A stretch of 64,000 nucleotides of DNA from Olsenella timonensis (GCF_900119915.1 NZ_LT635455.1:2108001-2172000); one strand, 5' to 3'. Shown: positions 17,355 to 26,673, counted from the first letter of the stretch. Notes: a model not told the origin generated them from the letters alone. Numbers and translations: made by a program.

Positions 17355-19093
17355 GCGCCGCGTCGGGCGAGAGGGACGGTCGGCCCCCGGCGCCGGGTGC
17401 GCCGGCAGACGAGAAGGACCTCGTCCGAGAGGTCGAGCGGCTCGCCGTCCCGGAGCGCTCGCTCTTTGAGCGCGCCGACGACGCCACGCCCGCCGTGCTG
17501 TCCGGCACGCACCGCGCCAACCCCCTCTCCGTGCTCGTCGAGGCCCTCAAGATGACCTCCGGCCTGGCGGCGCTCGTGGCGTTTGGCCTGGCGGGGGACT
17601 TCTTCGCGGGAGACGTCGGCGCGCTGGCCACGCTCGCCGCCTCCGCCGTCGCGATCTTCGCCGCGTGCCTGCTGCTCGGCTTCGTCGCCTGGCGCGCCCG
17701 TACGTGGGAGCTCGCCGACGACGGCCTCGTCGTGCGCTGGGGCCTGCTCAACCGCCGCCGCCTCACGATTCCCTACGAGCACGTCCACACCGTCTCGATG
17801 AACTCCGCCCTGCTCGAGCGCATCGTCGGGCTCGTGACGCTGGACCTGGACACGGGCGCGGCCACCTCCGAGGGGGACGCCTCCAAGGTGCGCGGCCTGC
17901 GCGTCGGCGAGGCAGACGCCCTGCGCGCTGAGCTCTTCCGCCGCAAGCGGGCCCTCGAGGTGCCGGGGGACGAGGAGGGCGGCGTGCCCGCGGGCTCCGC
18001 CGACCCTCGGCCCGAGGAGCGCCCGCTCGCCGTGTTCTCGCTTACGGGCCGTCGCCTCGCGCTCGCGGCGGCCTCTCGGACGAACGCGGCCAGCCAGGCC
18101 TTCGCCCTCGTGATCCTGCTCGTCAACGGCGTGAACCAGCTCATCGAGTGGGGCCTGCTCGACATAGCGGGCACGGGCGACCAGCTCATGGCCGCGATGA
18201 CGCCCGCGCTCCTTCCGGCGGCGTCGGCCTTCGTGCTTGCCGTCGTCGTGCTGGGCGCGCTCGTCTCCTTCGCGACCAACCTCGTGCGCTACGCGGGCTA
18301 CCGCGTGGAGCGCTATGCCGACCGCGTGGTGGTGGAGCACGGCCTCGTCTCCCGCTCGTCGCGCACGCTCGCGACCGGCCGCGTCCAGTACCTGACCGTG
18401 ACCCAGGGCCTGGTTCGTCGGGCCATCGGCTACGCGGAGGTGAGCGCCTGGGTGGTGGCCGAGCCGGGCGAGGCGGGCGGCGAGCCGGCGGGCAGCGTGC
18501 TGATCCATCCCTTCGTGAGGCTGGGCGAGCTGGACGCCTTTCTCGCCGAGGTGCTGCCGGCCTACGCGGGCGTGCTCGACGACGTGGAGCTGGGACGCCT
18601 GGGCCCCGTCGCGGGTCGGCGCGCCGTGGTGCGCGCCGCGCTCTGGTGGCCGTTTGCGCTGGGGGCCTTCTTCGGGTTCCACTGGCTGTTCGGGGTCTCC
18701 GGCCTGCTCGCGCACGCCGGCTGGCTGGTCGGCCCGCTGCTTGCGGCGGCGGGGGCGCTGAGCGTGCTCTTCCTGGCGGTCCTCGTCGCCGACGCCCTTC
18801 TCGCCTGGCGGGGGGCTCGCTACGGCCACACGGCCCTTGAGCTGGTGCTGGTTTCAGGGGGCCTTACGCGGAGGACCGCGATTGCGCCGCGCGCCCGCCT
18901 GCAGCGGATGCGGGTCTCGCAAAGCCCCTTCCAGCGTCGGGCCGGCGTGGCGAGCGTCTCCGTGCGCACCGCCTCGAGCGGCGCCGACGGCCTCGACCTG
19001 CGGGACGTGCCCGCCGACGAGGCGAGCTCCCTTCTCGCCTGGTTTCGCCCGCGCGGCGCGGCGGCTCCATGCAAAGCCGACGATTACCGGTAA
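17351..19093 (+). CDS. Multi-PH-domain membrane protein, YdbT type
   Basis: A 580-residue protein with three repeats of paired membrane segments followed by a bPH2 domain: segments near 74-115, 240-315 and 425-500, with PH domains after each (RVQYLTVTQGLVRR and RLQRMRVSQSPFQRR are the core strands of the second and third). GTG start at 17351 overlaps the preceding stop, so the two genes are translationally coupled. The last 25 bases fall within the long inverted repeat 19068-19159. No enzymatic motif is seen; a scaffold or envelope-stress role is only a guess from relatives. Confidence 0.87.
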   Translation: MSAASGERDGRPPAPGAPADEKDLVREVERLAVPERSLFERADDATPAVLSGTHRANPLSVLVEALKMTSGLAALVAFGLAGDFFAGDVGALATLAASAVAIFAACLLLGFVAWRARTWELADDGLVVRWGLLNRRRLTIPYEHVHTVSMNSALLERIVGLVTLDLDTGAATSEGDASKVRGLRVGEADALRAELFRRKRALEVPGDEEGGVPAGSADPRPEERPLAVFSLTGRRLALAAASRTNAASQAFALVILLVNGVNQLIEWGLLDIAGTGDQLMAAMTPALLPAASAFVLAVVVLGALVSFATNLVRYAGYRVERYADRVVVEHGLVSRSSRTLATGRVQYLTVTQGLVRRAIGYAEVSAWVVAEPGEAGGEPAGSVLIHPFVRLGELDAFLAEVLPAYAGVLDDVELGRLGPVAGRRAVVRAALWWPFALGAFFGFHWLFGVSGLLAHAGWLVGPLLAAAGALSVLFLAVLVADALLAWRGARYGHTALELVLVSGGLTRRTAIAPRARLQRMRVSQSPFQRRAGVASVSVRTASSGADGLDLRDVPADEASSLLAWFRPRGAAAPCKADDYR

Positions 19094-19159
19094 CGTGCGA
19101 TTGCGCGTTCTTCTCGCCCCGCAGAATCGCGCGTTACCGGAAACCGTCGATTTTGCATG
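19068..19159. repeat. Long imperfect hairpin element with the 9-mer in its loop
   Basis: Arms of 35 bases (19068-19102 with 19125-19159) match at about 30 positions; the inner 16 bases (CCGGTAACGTGCGATT with AATCGCGCGTTACCGG) differ at one. The loop contains GTTCTTCTCGCCCCG (19107-19121), the same 15-mer that opens the two 148-bp repeats at 50072 and 55986, and GGCGAGAAGAAC follows at 19169. It overlaps the 3' end of the upstream gene and likely ends its transcript. Confidence 0.7.
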
Positions 19160-19214
19160 CAAGGCCGCGGCGAGAAGAACCTGTGGGCGCGCGGCGCCTC
19201 GCCCATGCCGCGGG

Positions 19215-19220
19215 TATACT
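19215..19220 (+). promoter_or_regulatory. -10 element TATACT for dnaX
   Basis: TATACT lies 34 bases before the dnaX ATG; no -35 match is apparent. It restarts transcription after the hairpin element. Confidence 0.45.
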
Positions 19221-19254
19221 GGAACCTCAAAGGCAAACGTGGGCCGGAGGCCGC

Positions 19255-21009
19255 ATGGAATCGCTCTACACCAAGTATCGCCCGCAGACGTTTGAGCAGG
19301 TCGTGGGCCAGTCGCACGTGGTCGAGACCCTCAGGCGCGCCGTGCTCGAGGGCCGCACCAGCCACGCGTACCTGTTCTGCGGCCCGCGTGGCACGGGCAA
19401 GACCACGATGGCGCGCATCCTCGCAAAGGCGCTCATGTGCGAGAAGGGCCCCGCCGCGCTCCCCGACGGCACCTGCGAGCAGTGCCGCCTCATCGCCGCC
19501 GGCGAGCACCCCGACGTGATCGAGCTTGACGCCGCGTCGCGCACCGGCGTGGACAACGTCCGCGAGGAGATCATCGGCCGCGTGAGCTACGCGCCGGTCA
19601 TGGGCCGCGCGAAGGTCTACATCATCGACGAGGTCCACATGCTCACGCCGGCGGCGTTCAACGCGCTGCTCAAGACGCTCGAGGAGCCTCCCGACAACGT
19701 CGTCTTCGTGATGTGCACGACCGACCCGCAGAAGATCCTGGCCACGATTCTCTCTCGCGTGCAGCGCTTCGACTTCCACGCGATCGGGAACGACGAGATG
19801 CAGGCGCACCTCGCCTACGTGTGCTCCCAGGAGGGCTTTAGCTATGACGAGGAGGCACTCGAGCTCGTGGTGCGCCATGCGCGCGGCGGCATGCGCGACG
19901 CGCTGACCTCGCTCGAGCAGCTCTCCGTCTTCGGAGCGGGCCGCATCGGCCTGGAGGCCGCGCAGGACCTGCTCGGCGAGGCGTCCGGCGCCGTGCTCGG
20001 CAAGGTCGCGCGCGCAATGGCGCACCGTGACGTGGCGGCGCTGTTCGCCGAGGTGGCGAAGCTGGCGGACGATGGCCGCGACCTGCTGCGCTTTACGCGC
20101 GAGCTGGCAGCCCACCTGCGTGACGTCTACGTCGTGTCCGCGGTCCCGAGCACCGACGACGTGGTCGCGGCGCGCGGGGAGGAGCTCGAGGCGCTTCGCG
20201 TGGAGGCGGCCGCCTTTGGCTCGACCGATCGCGTGGCGCGCGTCCTCACCATCCTCGGCGACGCCTCGAGCGAGATGCGCACTGCCACCAACCAGCGCCT
20301 CGTTCTCGAGATCGCCCTCACCCGCGTGGCGCGCCCCGAGTCCGACCTCACCCTCGAGGCGCTCGCCGAGCGTGTTGCCGACCTCGAGCGGCAGGTCGCC
20401 GTCCTTTCCACGCCCGGCAGCCTCGCCGGGCCCGCGGAGGCGCCCCGACCCCGGACCCAGGCCCAAACCCAGGCCCAAACCCAAGACCAAGACGGGTTTG
20501 GGTCCGTCGCAGCGCTCGCCGATAAGGTGGCTCAGGGCGTTCCCGCAGGTCAGGGACACGCGTCCCAGGCGGCGCCGGCGCCTGTGGCCACCGTGGAGCC
20601 CGCTCGTGAACCCAAACCCTCGAAGGGTGCCGAGAAGCCCGGGGGGAACGGGTCTGGCGCTCCGGTGCCGGCGCGGGATCCCGCGCCGGCACCGGAGCGC
20701 CAGACCCGTTCCCCCCGGGCTTCTCGGCACCCTTCGAGGGTTTGGGTTCACGAGCGGGCTCCACGGTGGCCACAGGCGCCGGCGCCGCCTGGGACGCGTG
20801 TCCCTGACCTGCGGGAACGCCCTGAGCCACCTTATCGGCGAGCGCTGCGACGGACCCAAACCCGTCTTGGTCTTGGGTTTGGGCCTGGGTTTGGGCCTGG
20901 GTCCGGGGTCGGGGCGCCTCCGCGGGCCCGGCGAGGCTGCCGGGCGTGGAAAGGACGGCGACCTGCCGCTCGAGGTCGGCAACACGCTCGGCGAGCGCCT
21001 CGAGGGTGA
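19255..21009 (+). CDS. dnaX: DNA polymerase III gamma/tau subunit, truncated at the palindrome axis
   Basis: Clamp-loader ATPase that loads the beta clamp at the fork. Residues 1-474 are native: Walker A GPRGTGKTT (43-51), Walker B VYIIDEVHML (121-130), the SRVQRF sensor/arginine-finger region (167-172), domain III to about 370, then an Ala/Pro/Gln linker. From codon 475 (base 20679) the frame continues into the reverse complement of the gene itself for 110 meaningless residues before a stop. The tau-specific C terminus is absent. The Zn-finger region shows Cys62, Cys74 and Cys77 only; Asp71 stands near where relatives have the second Cys. ATG at 19255 replaces an earlier unsupported in-frame start. 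As dnaX is essential, an intact copy should exist in the true genome. Confidence 0.85.
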   Translation: MESLYTKYRPQTFEQVVGQSHVVETLRRAVLEGRTSHAYLFCGPRGTGKTTMARILAKALMCEKGPAALPDGTCEQCRLIAAGEHPDVIELDAASRTGVDNVREEIIGRVSYAPVMGRAKVYIIDEVHMLTPAAFNALLKTLEEPPDNVVFVMCTTDPQKILATILSRVQRFDFHAIGNDEMQAHLAYVCSQEGFSYDEEALELVVRHARGGMRDALTSLEQLSVFGAGRIGLEAAQDLLGEASGAVLGKVARAMAHRDVAALFAEVAKLADDGRDLLRFTRELAAHLRDVYVVSAVPSTDDVVAARGEELEALRVEAAAFGSTDRVARVLTILGDASSEMRTATNQRLVLEIALTRVARPESDLTLEALAERVADLERQVAVLSTPGSLAGPAEAPRPRTQAQTQAQTQDQDGFGSVAALADKVAQGVPAGQGHASQAAPAPVATVEPAREPKPSKGAEKPGGNGSGAPVPARDPAPAPERQTRSPRASRHPSRVWVHERAPRWPQAPAPPGTRVPDLRERPEPPYRRALRRTQTRLGLGFGPGFGPGSGVGAPPRARRGCRAWKGRRPAARGRQHARRAPRG

Positions 21010-22102
21010 GGTCGGACTCGGGGCGCGCCACGCGGGTGAGGGCGATCTCGAGAACGAGGCGCTGGTTGGTGGCAGTGCGCATCTCGCTCGAGGCGTCGCC
21101 GAGGATGGTGAGGACGCGCGCCACGCGATCGGTCGAGCCAAAGGCGGCCGCCTCCACGCGAAGCGCCTCGAGCTCCTCCCCGCGCGCCGCGACCACGTCG
21201 TCGGTGCTCGGGACCGCGGACACGACGTAGACGTCACGCAGGTGGGCTGCCAGCTCGCGCGTAAAGCGCAGCAGGTCGCGGCCATCGTCCGCCAGCTTCG
21301 CCACCTCGGCGAACAGCGCCGCCACGTCACGGTGCGCCATTGCGCGCGCGACCTTGCCGAGCACGGCGCCGGACGCCTCGCCGAGCAGGTCCTGCGCGGC
21401 CTCCAGGCCGATGCGGCCCGCTCCGAAGACGGAGAGCTGCTCGAGCGAGGTCAGCGCGTCGCGCATGCCGCCGCGCGCATGGCGCACCACGAGCTCGAGT
21501 GCCTCCTCGTCATAGCTAAAGCCCTCCTGGGAGCACACGTAGGCGAGGTGCGCCTGCATCTCGTCGTTCCCGATCGCGTGGAAGTCGAAGCGCTGCACGC
21601 GAGAGAGAATCGTGGCCAGGATCTTCTGCGGGTCGGTCGTGCACATCACGAAGACGACGTTGTCGGGAGGCTCCTCGAGCGTCTTGAGCAGCGCGTTGAA
21701 CGCCGCCGGCGTGAGCATGTGGACCTCGTCGATGATGTAGACCTTCGCGCGGCCCATGACCGGCGCGTAGCTCACGCGGCCGATGATCTCCTCGCGGACG
21801 TTGTCCACGCCGGTGCGCGACGCGGCGTCAAGCTCGATCACGTCGGGGTGCTCGCCGGCGGCGATGAGGCGGCACTGCTCGCAGGTGCCGTCGGGGAGCG
21901 CGGCGGGGCCCTTCTCGCACATGAGCGCCTTTGCGAGGATGCGCGCCATCGTGGTCTTGCCCGTGCCACGCGGGCCGCAGAACAGGTACGCGTGGCTGGT
22001 GCGGCCCTCGAGCACGGCGCGCCTGAGGGTCTCGACCACGTGCGACTGGCCCACGACCTGCTCAAACGTCTGCGGGCGATACTTGGTGTAGAGCGATTCC
22101 AT
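20348..22102 (-). CDS. dnaX: DNA polymerase III gamma/tau subunit, mirror copy, truncated
   Basis: Exact reverse-complement copy of the truncated dnaX; its native part is 20679-22102 and it overlaps the other copy tail-to-tail across the axis. Both copies carry the same break, so neither can supply the full-length tau protein. Confidence 0.82.
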   Translation of the reverse strand: MESLYTKYRPQTFEQVVGQSHVVETLRRAVLEGRTSHAYLFCGPRGTGKTTMARILAKALMCEKGPAALPDGTCEQCRLIAAGEHPDVIELDAASRTGVDNVREEIIGRVSYAPVMGRAKVYIIDEVHMLTPAAFNALLKTLEEPPDNVVFVMCTTDPQKILATILSRVQRFDFHAIGNDEMQAHLAYVCSQEGFSYDEEALELVVRHARGGMRDALTSLEQLSVFGAGRIGLEAAQDLLGEASGAVLGKVARAMAHRDVAALFAEVAKLADDGRDLLRFTRELAAHLRDVYVVSAVPSTDDVVAARGEELEALRVEAAAFGSTDRVARVLTILGDASSEMRTATNQRLVLEIALTRVARPESDLTLEALAERVADLERQVAVLSTPGSLAGPAEAPRPRTQAQTQAQTQDQDGFGSVAALADKVAQGVPAGQGHASQAAPAPVATVEPAREPKPSKGAEKPGGNGSGAPVPARDPAPAPERQTRSPRASRHPSRVWVHERAPRWPQAPAPPGTRVPDLRERPEPPYRRALRRTQTRLGLGFGPGFGPGSGVGAPPRARRGCRAWKGRRPAARGRQHARRAPRG

Positions 22103-22263
22103 GCGGCCTCCGGCCCACGTTTGCCTTTGAGGTTCCAGTATACCCGCGGCATGGGCGAGGCGCCGCGCGCCCACAGGTTCTTCTCGCCGCGGCCTTGCAT
22201 GCAAAATCGACGGTTTCCGGTAACGCGCGATTCTGCGGGGCGAGAAGAACGCGCAATCGCACG

Positions 22264-24006
22264 TTACCGGTAATCGTCGGCTTTGCATGGAGCCGCCGCG
22301 CCGCGCGGGCGAAACCAGGCGAGAAGGGAGCTCGCCTCGTCGGCGGGCACGTCCCGCAGGTCGAGGCCGTCGGCGCCGCTCGAGGCGGTGCGCACGGAGA
22401 CGCTCGCCACGCCGGCCCGACGCTGGAAGGGGCTTTGCGAGACCCGCATCCGCTGCAGGCGGGCGCGCGGCGCAATCGCGGTCCTCCGCGTAAGGCCCCC
22501 TGAAACCAGCACCAGCTCAAGGGCCGTGTGGCCGTAGCGAGCCCCCCGCCAGGCGAGAAGGGCGTCGGCGACGAGGACCGCCAGGAAGAGCACGCTCAGC
22601 GCCCCCGCCGCCGCAAGCAGCGGGCCGACCAGCCAGCCGGCGTGCGCGAGCAGGCCGGAGACCCCGAACAGCCAGTGGAACCCGAAGAAGGCCCCCAGCG
22701 CAAACGGCCACCAGAGCGCGGCGCGCACCACGGCGCGCCGACCCGCGACGGGGCCCAGGCGTCCCAGCTCCACGTCGTCGAGCACGCCCGCGTAGGCCGG
22801 CAGCACCTCGGCGAGAAAGGCGTCCAGCTCGCCCAGCCTCACGAAGGGATGGATCAGCACGCTGCCCGCCGGCTCGCCGCCCGCCTCGCCCGGCTCGGCC
22901 ACCACCCAGGCGCTCACCTCCGCGTAGCCGATGGCCCGACGAACCAGGCCCTGGGTCACGGTCAGGTACTGGACGCGGCCGGTCGCGAGCGTGCGCGACG
23001 AGCGGGAGACGAGGCCGTGCTCCACCACCACGCGGTCGGCATAGCGCTCCACGCGGTAGCCCGCGTAGCGCACGAGGTTGGTCGCGAAGGAGACGAGCGC
23101 GCCCAGCACGACGACGGCAAGCACGAAGGCCGACGCCGCCGGAAGGAGCGCGGGCGTCATCGCGGCCATGAGCTGGTCGCCCGTGCCCGCTATGTCGAGC
23201 AGGCCCCACTCGATGAGCTGGTTCACGCCGTTGACGAGCAGGATCACGAGGGCGAAGGCCTGGCTGGCCGCGTTCGTCCGAGAGGCCGCCGCGAGCGCGA
23301 GGCGACGGCCCGTAAGCGAGAACACGGCGAGCGGGCGCTCCTCGGGCCGAGGGTCGGCGGAGCCCGCGGGCACGCCGCCCTCCTCGTCCCCCGGCACCTC
23401 GAGGGCCCGCTTGCGGCGGAAGAGCTCAGCGCGCAGGGCGTCTGCCTCGCCGACGCGCAGGCCGCGCACCTTGGAGGCGTCCCCCTCGGAGGTGGCCGCG
23501 CCCGTGTCCAGGTCCAGCGTCACGAGCCCGACGATGCGCTCGAGCAGGGCGGAGTTCATCGAGACGGTGTGGACGTGCTCGTAGGGAATCGTGAGGCGGC
23601 GGCGGTTGAGCAGGCCCCAGCGCACGACGAGGCCGTCGTCGGCGAGCTCCCACGTACGGGCGCGCCAGGCGACGAAGCCGAGCAGCAGGCACGCGGCGAA
23701 GATCGCGACGGCGGAGGCGGCGAGCGTGGCCAGCGCGCCGACGTCTCCCGCGAAGAAGTCCCCCGCCAGGCCAAACGCCACGAGCGCCGCCAGGCCGGAG
23801 GTCATCTTGAGGGCCTCGACGAGCACGGAGAGGGGGTTGGCGCGGTGCGTGCCGGACAGCACGGCGGGCGTGGCGTCGTCGGCGCGCTCAAAGAGCGAGC
23901 GCTCCGGGACGGCGAGCCGCTCGACCTCTCGGACGAGGTCCTTCTCGTCTGCCGGCGCACCCGGCGCCGGGGGCCGACCGTCCCTCTCGCCCGACGCGGC
24001 GCTCAC
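22264..24006 (-). CDS. Multi-PH-domain membrane protein, YdbT type (mirror copy)
   Basis: Identical to the 580-residue protein at 17351-19093, in opposite orientation and again coupled by a GTGA overlap to the smaller PH-domain gene upstream of it. Confidence 0.85.
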   Translation of the reverse strand: MSAASGERDGRPPAPGAPADEKDLVREVERLAVPERSLFERADDATPAVLSGTHRANPLSVLVEALKMTSGLAALVAFGLAGDFFAGDVGALATLAASAVAIFAACLLLGFVAWRARTWELADDGLVVRWGLLNRRRLTIPYEHVHTVSMNSALLERIVGLVTLDLDTGAATSEGDASKVRGLRVGEADALRAELFRRKRALEVPGDEEGGVPAGSADPRPEERPLAVFSLTGRRLALAAASRTNAASQAFALVILLVNGVNQLIEWGLLDIAGTGDQLMAAMTPALLPAASAFVLAVVVLGALVSFATNLVRYAGYRVERYADRVVVEHGLVSRSSRTLATGRVQYLTVTQGLVRRAIGYAEVSAWVVAEPGEAGGEPAGSVLIHPFVRLGELDAFLAEVLPAYAGVLDDVELGRLGPVAGRRAVVRAALWWPFALGAFFGFHWLFGVSGLLAHAGWLVGPLLAAAGALSVLFLAVLVADALLAWRGARYGHTALELVLVSGGLTRRTAIAPRARLQRMRVSQSPFQRRAGVASVSVRTASSGADGLDLRDVPADEASSLLAWFRPRGAAAPCKADDYR

Positions 24007-24482
24007 ACGTCCTCCTTGGCGAGGCGCGCGAGCTCTGCCACGCGGTCGCGCAGCGCAGCCGCCTCGTCCTCGGCGACCCCCGGAATCTCGAAGCTCTCCC
24101 CCGCCGTGGAGACGGTCACGCTCGCGAGGCCGTGCGCGCGCAGGATGGGGCCCTGCTTGGTCTGCACGTGCTGGACGCGCACGAGCGGCACGAGCACGCG
24201 CTTCTTCACAAAGACGCCGTGGTAGAGGTCAACGTCGGTCGGCGTGACGTCGTATCGCCAGGTGGCCATCTCGACGCGCGGCGAGACGAGCAGGTCGCCC
24301 ACGCACACCAGCTCGACGACGCCCGCGACGAGATAGACCCAGAAGACGTCGCCGCCGAGGTGGCGCACGATCGCCCAGGCCGCGACGGCGAGCAGCGCGA
24401 CGCAGGCGATGGCAATGGCGTCGGAGGCGTACCACACGCGCAGCATGCGCGGGTCCAGGCGGTGCGAGGGCAGGTCGCTCAC
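24003..24482 (-). CDS. Bacterial PH-domain membrane protein, YdbS type (mirror copy)
   Basis: Identical to 16875-17354; GTG start with GAAGGAG upstream. The twin CGTGAATTCACG palindromes lie before it at 24540-24551 and 24593-24604. Confidence 0.85.
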   Translation of the reverse strand: MSDLPSHRLDPRMLRVWYASDAIAIACVALLAVAAWAIVRHLGGDVFWVYLVAGVVELVCVGDLLVSPRVEMATWRYDVTPTDVDLYHGVFVKKRVLVPLVRVQHVQTKQGPILRAHGLASVTVSTAGESFEIPGVAEDEAAALRDRVAELARLAKEDV

Positions 24483-24649
24483 GGGGGCTCCTTCGGGTCG
24501 CGGGCACCGGGTCATTATCGCACGGAACCCCCCCCCGCTCGTGAATTCACGTGCGGGCCGTTCTGCTCGCCAAAACGAGAATCGCCCCCGCTCGTGAATT
24601 CACGGGCGGGGGCGAGGGTCCGCGCGTCGGGCGTCGCGGCAGCAAAAAA

Positions 24650-24754
24650 GCGCGCTCGGTGGGATCGGGTGCCCGCCAGAGGCCCCTTATGGCTGCTGCC
24701 TCCCGGCCCTGACCAGGTTCGAGGTGTCGCGTCACCCGAGCCCGCCGAACGCGC
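24650..24754 (-). ncRNA. ffs: Small signal recognition particle RNA (mirror copy)
   Basis: Reverse-complement copy of the SRP RNA at 16603-16707, with the T tract at 24644-24649 on the minus strand and the -10 element TAGAGT at 24764-24769. Confidence 0.88.
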
Positions 24755-24837
24755 TCGCGGAACACTCTAGCAAAGTCGGGCCGAGCGCGCCACGCACGCG
24801 CTACCCTTGTCCAAACGTCGCTCACAAGGAGGCTGTC

Positions 24838-26649
24838 ATGATCAACCGCTTCTGCAAGGTGCCGCTCTGGGAGTGCAACGACGAGCTCGTGCGCGTGGCG
24901 CAGGGCGAGAGGCCCGCCGACCTCGTGATTCGCCACGCAAGCCTCGTGAGCGTGACCACGCACGAGATTCTTCCCGACACCGACATCGCCGTCGCCTGCG
25001 GCCGCGTTGCCTACCTCGGCCTGGGCGAGCACACGGCCGAGCACTGCATCGGGCAAGACACCGTGGTCGTGGACGCCTCCGGGCTCTATGCCGCCCCGGG
25101 CCTCATGGACAGCCACATCCACGTCGAGAGCGCAATGATCGGCGTGTCGGAGTACGCGCGCGCCGTCGTCCCGCACGGCACGACCGGCATCTTCTGCGAC
25201 CCCCACGAGGTGGGCAACGTGCGCGGCCTCCCCGGCGTGAGGGCGATGTTCGAGGACGCGCGGCGCGTGCCGCTCAAGGCGATGATGACGCCGCCGTCGT
25301 GCGTGCCGGCCGTGACGGGCGTGGAGGACACCGGCGCCGAGGTCACCGCCGCGGACATCGCCGACAGCATGACCTGGGACAACGTCGTGGCACTCGGCGA
25401 GATGATGAACTTCCCGGGCATCCTGGCCTGCGAGGGCAACGCCATCGACGAGGTGCGCGCCACGCTCGCCGCGGACCGCGTGGTCACCGGCCACTTCCCG
25501 TCGCCGGACCGCGACCGCGCGCTCAGCGCCTACGTCGCCTCCGGCGTCTCCTCCTGCCACGAGTCGGGCAGCTTCGACGAGGTGCTCGCCAAGCTGCGCA
25601 TGGGCATGTACGTGCAGCTTCGCCAGGGGTCGGCGTGGCTCAACCTCCCCGGCTACCTTCCGCAGCTCGTGGCGAGCGGCGTGGACACGCGCCTGTGCCT
25701 GCTCTGCTCGGACGACAACCACCCGCACACGCTCGTGGACGAGGGCCACATGGACCGCATCCTGCGCGAGTGCGTGCGCCTGGGCCTGGACCCGGTGACG
25801 GCGCTGCAGATGGCCACGATCAACTGCGCCGAGTACTTCGGTCTCGCGCGCGACCTGGGATCCGTCACTCCTGGCAAGTGCGCCGACATCGTGCTCCTGG
25901 ACGACCTCGAGGGCTTCGTCGCGCGCAAGGTCTTCATCGACGGCGAGCTCGTCGCCGAGGACGGCCGCGCGCTCTTCTCGGTGGAGCCCTACGCCTGGCC
26001 CGACTTCATGACCCACACGATGAACCTGGGCTTCACGCCCACCGCCGACACGTTCCGCATCCCCGTCGACCTTCCCGACGGCACGGCCCGCGTCCGCGCC
26101 ATGGCGATCGACCCCGGCGACACCCTCACGCGCAGCATCGTCGCGGAGGTGCCGGTGACGGACGGCTCGCTCCAGGCCGACCCGGAGAACGACGTGCTCA
26201 AGGTAGCCGTCTTTGACCGGCACCACGGCGCGGAGGGAACGCGCGCCTTTGGCTTTGTCACGGGCTTCGGCATCCACGGCGCGCTCGCGCAGACCGTCTC
26301 CCACGACGCGCACAACCTCCTCGTCATGGGCGACAACGACGAGGACATGGCCCTTGCGGCCGCGACGCTCGCGGAGTGCGGCGGCGGCGAGGTCGCCGTG
26401 GCGGACGGCCGGGTCCTCGCCCTCGTGGAGCTGCCCGTCTGCGGCCTCATGAGCACGGAGCGGGTCGAGGTCGTGGCCGAGAAGGTGGCGCGGGCGCGGG
26501 CGGCGTGGGAGCAGATGGGCTGCGCGATGCCCTCGCCGTTCATGACGATGGGCGTGATGTCGCTCGCGTGCGTGCCGGAGCTGCGCCTCACGAACCGCGG
26601 CTACGTGAACTGCCTCACCTTTGAGATGGAGCCGCTGCTGGCCGAGTGA
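24838..26649 (+). CDS. ade: Adenine deaminase (mirror copy)
   Basis: Same 603-residue protein as 14708-16519, complete with its AAGGAGG site; flanked here by the mirror SRP RNA on the left and the convergent YcxB-like gene on the right. Confidence 0.91.
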   Translation: MINRFCKVPLWECNDELVRVAQGERPADLVIRHASLVSVTTHEILPDTDIAVACGRVAYLGLGEHTAEHCIGQDTVVVDASGLYAAPGLMDSHIHVESAMIGVSEYARAVVPHGTTGIFCDPHEVGNVRGLPGVRAMFEDARRVPLKAMMTPPSCVPAVTGVEDTGAEVTAADIADSMTWDNVVALGEMMNFPGILACEGNAIDEVRATLAADRVVTGHFPSPDRDRALSAYVASGVSSCHESGSFDEVLAKLRMGMYVQLRQGSAWLNLPGYLPQLVASGVDTRLCLLCSDDNHPHTLVDEGHMDRILRECVRLGLDPVTALQMATINCAEYFGLARDLGSVTPGKCADIVLLDDLEGFVARKVFIDGELVAEDGRALFSVEPYAWPDFMTHTMNLGFTPTADTFRIPVDLPDGTARVRAMAIDPGDTLTRSIVAEVPVTDGSLQADPENDVLKVAVFDRHHGAEGTRAFGFVTGFGIHGALAQTVSHDAHNLLVMGDNDEDMALAAATLAECGGGEVAVADGRVLALVELPVCGLMSTERVEVVAEKVARARAAWEQMGCAMPSPFMTMGVMSLACVPELRLTNRGYVNCLTFEMEPLLAE

Positions 26650-26673
26650 CGCGGCCGCGGCGGCGCGGGAGCC

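Noticed and set aside
20455-20700. Programmed frameshift in dnaX producing gamma and tau
   Set aside because: There is no A-rich slippery heptamer; the change of reading content is explained by the palindrome axis.
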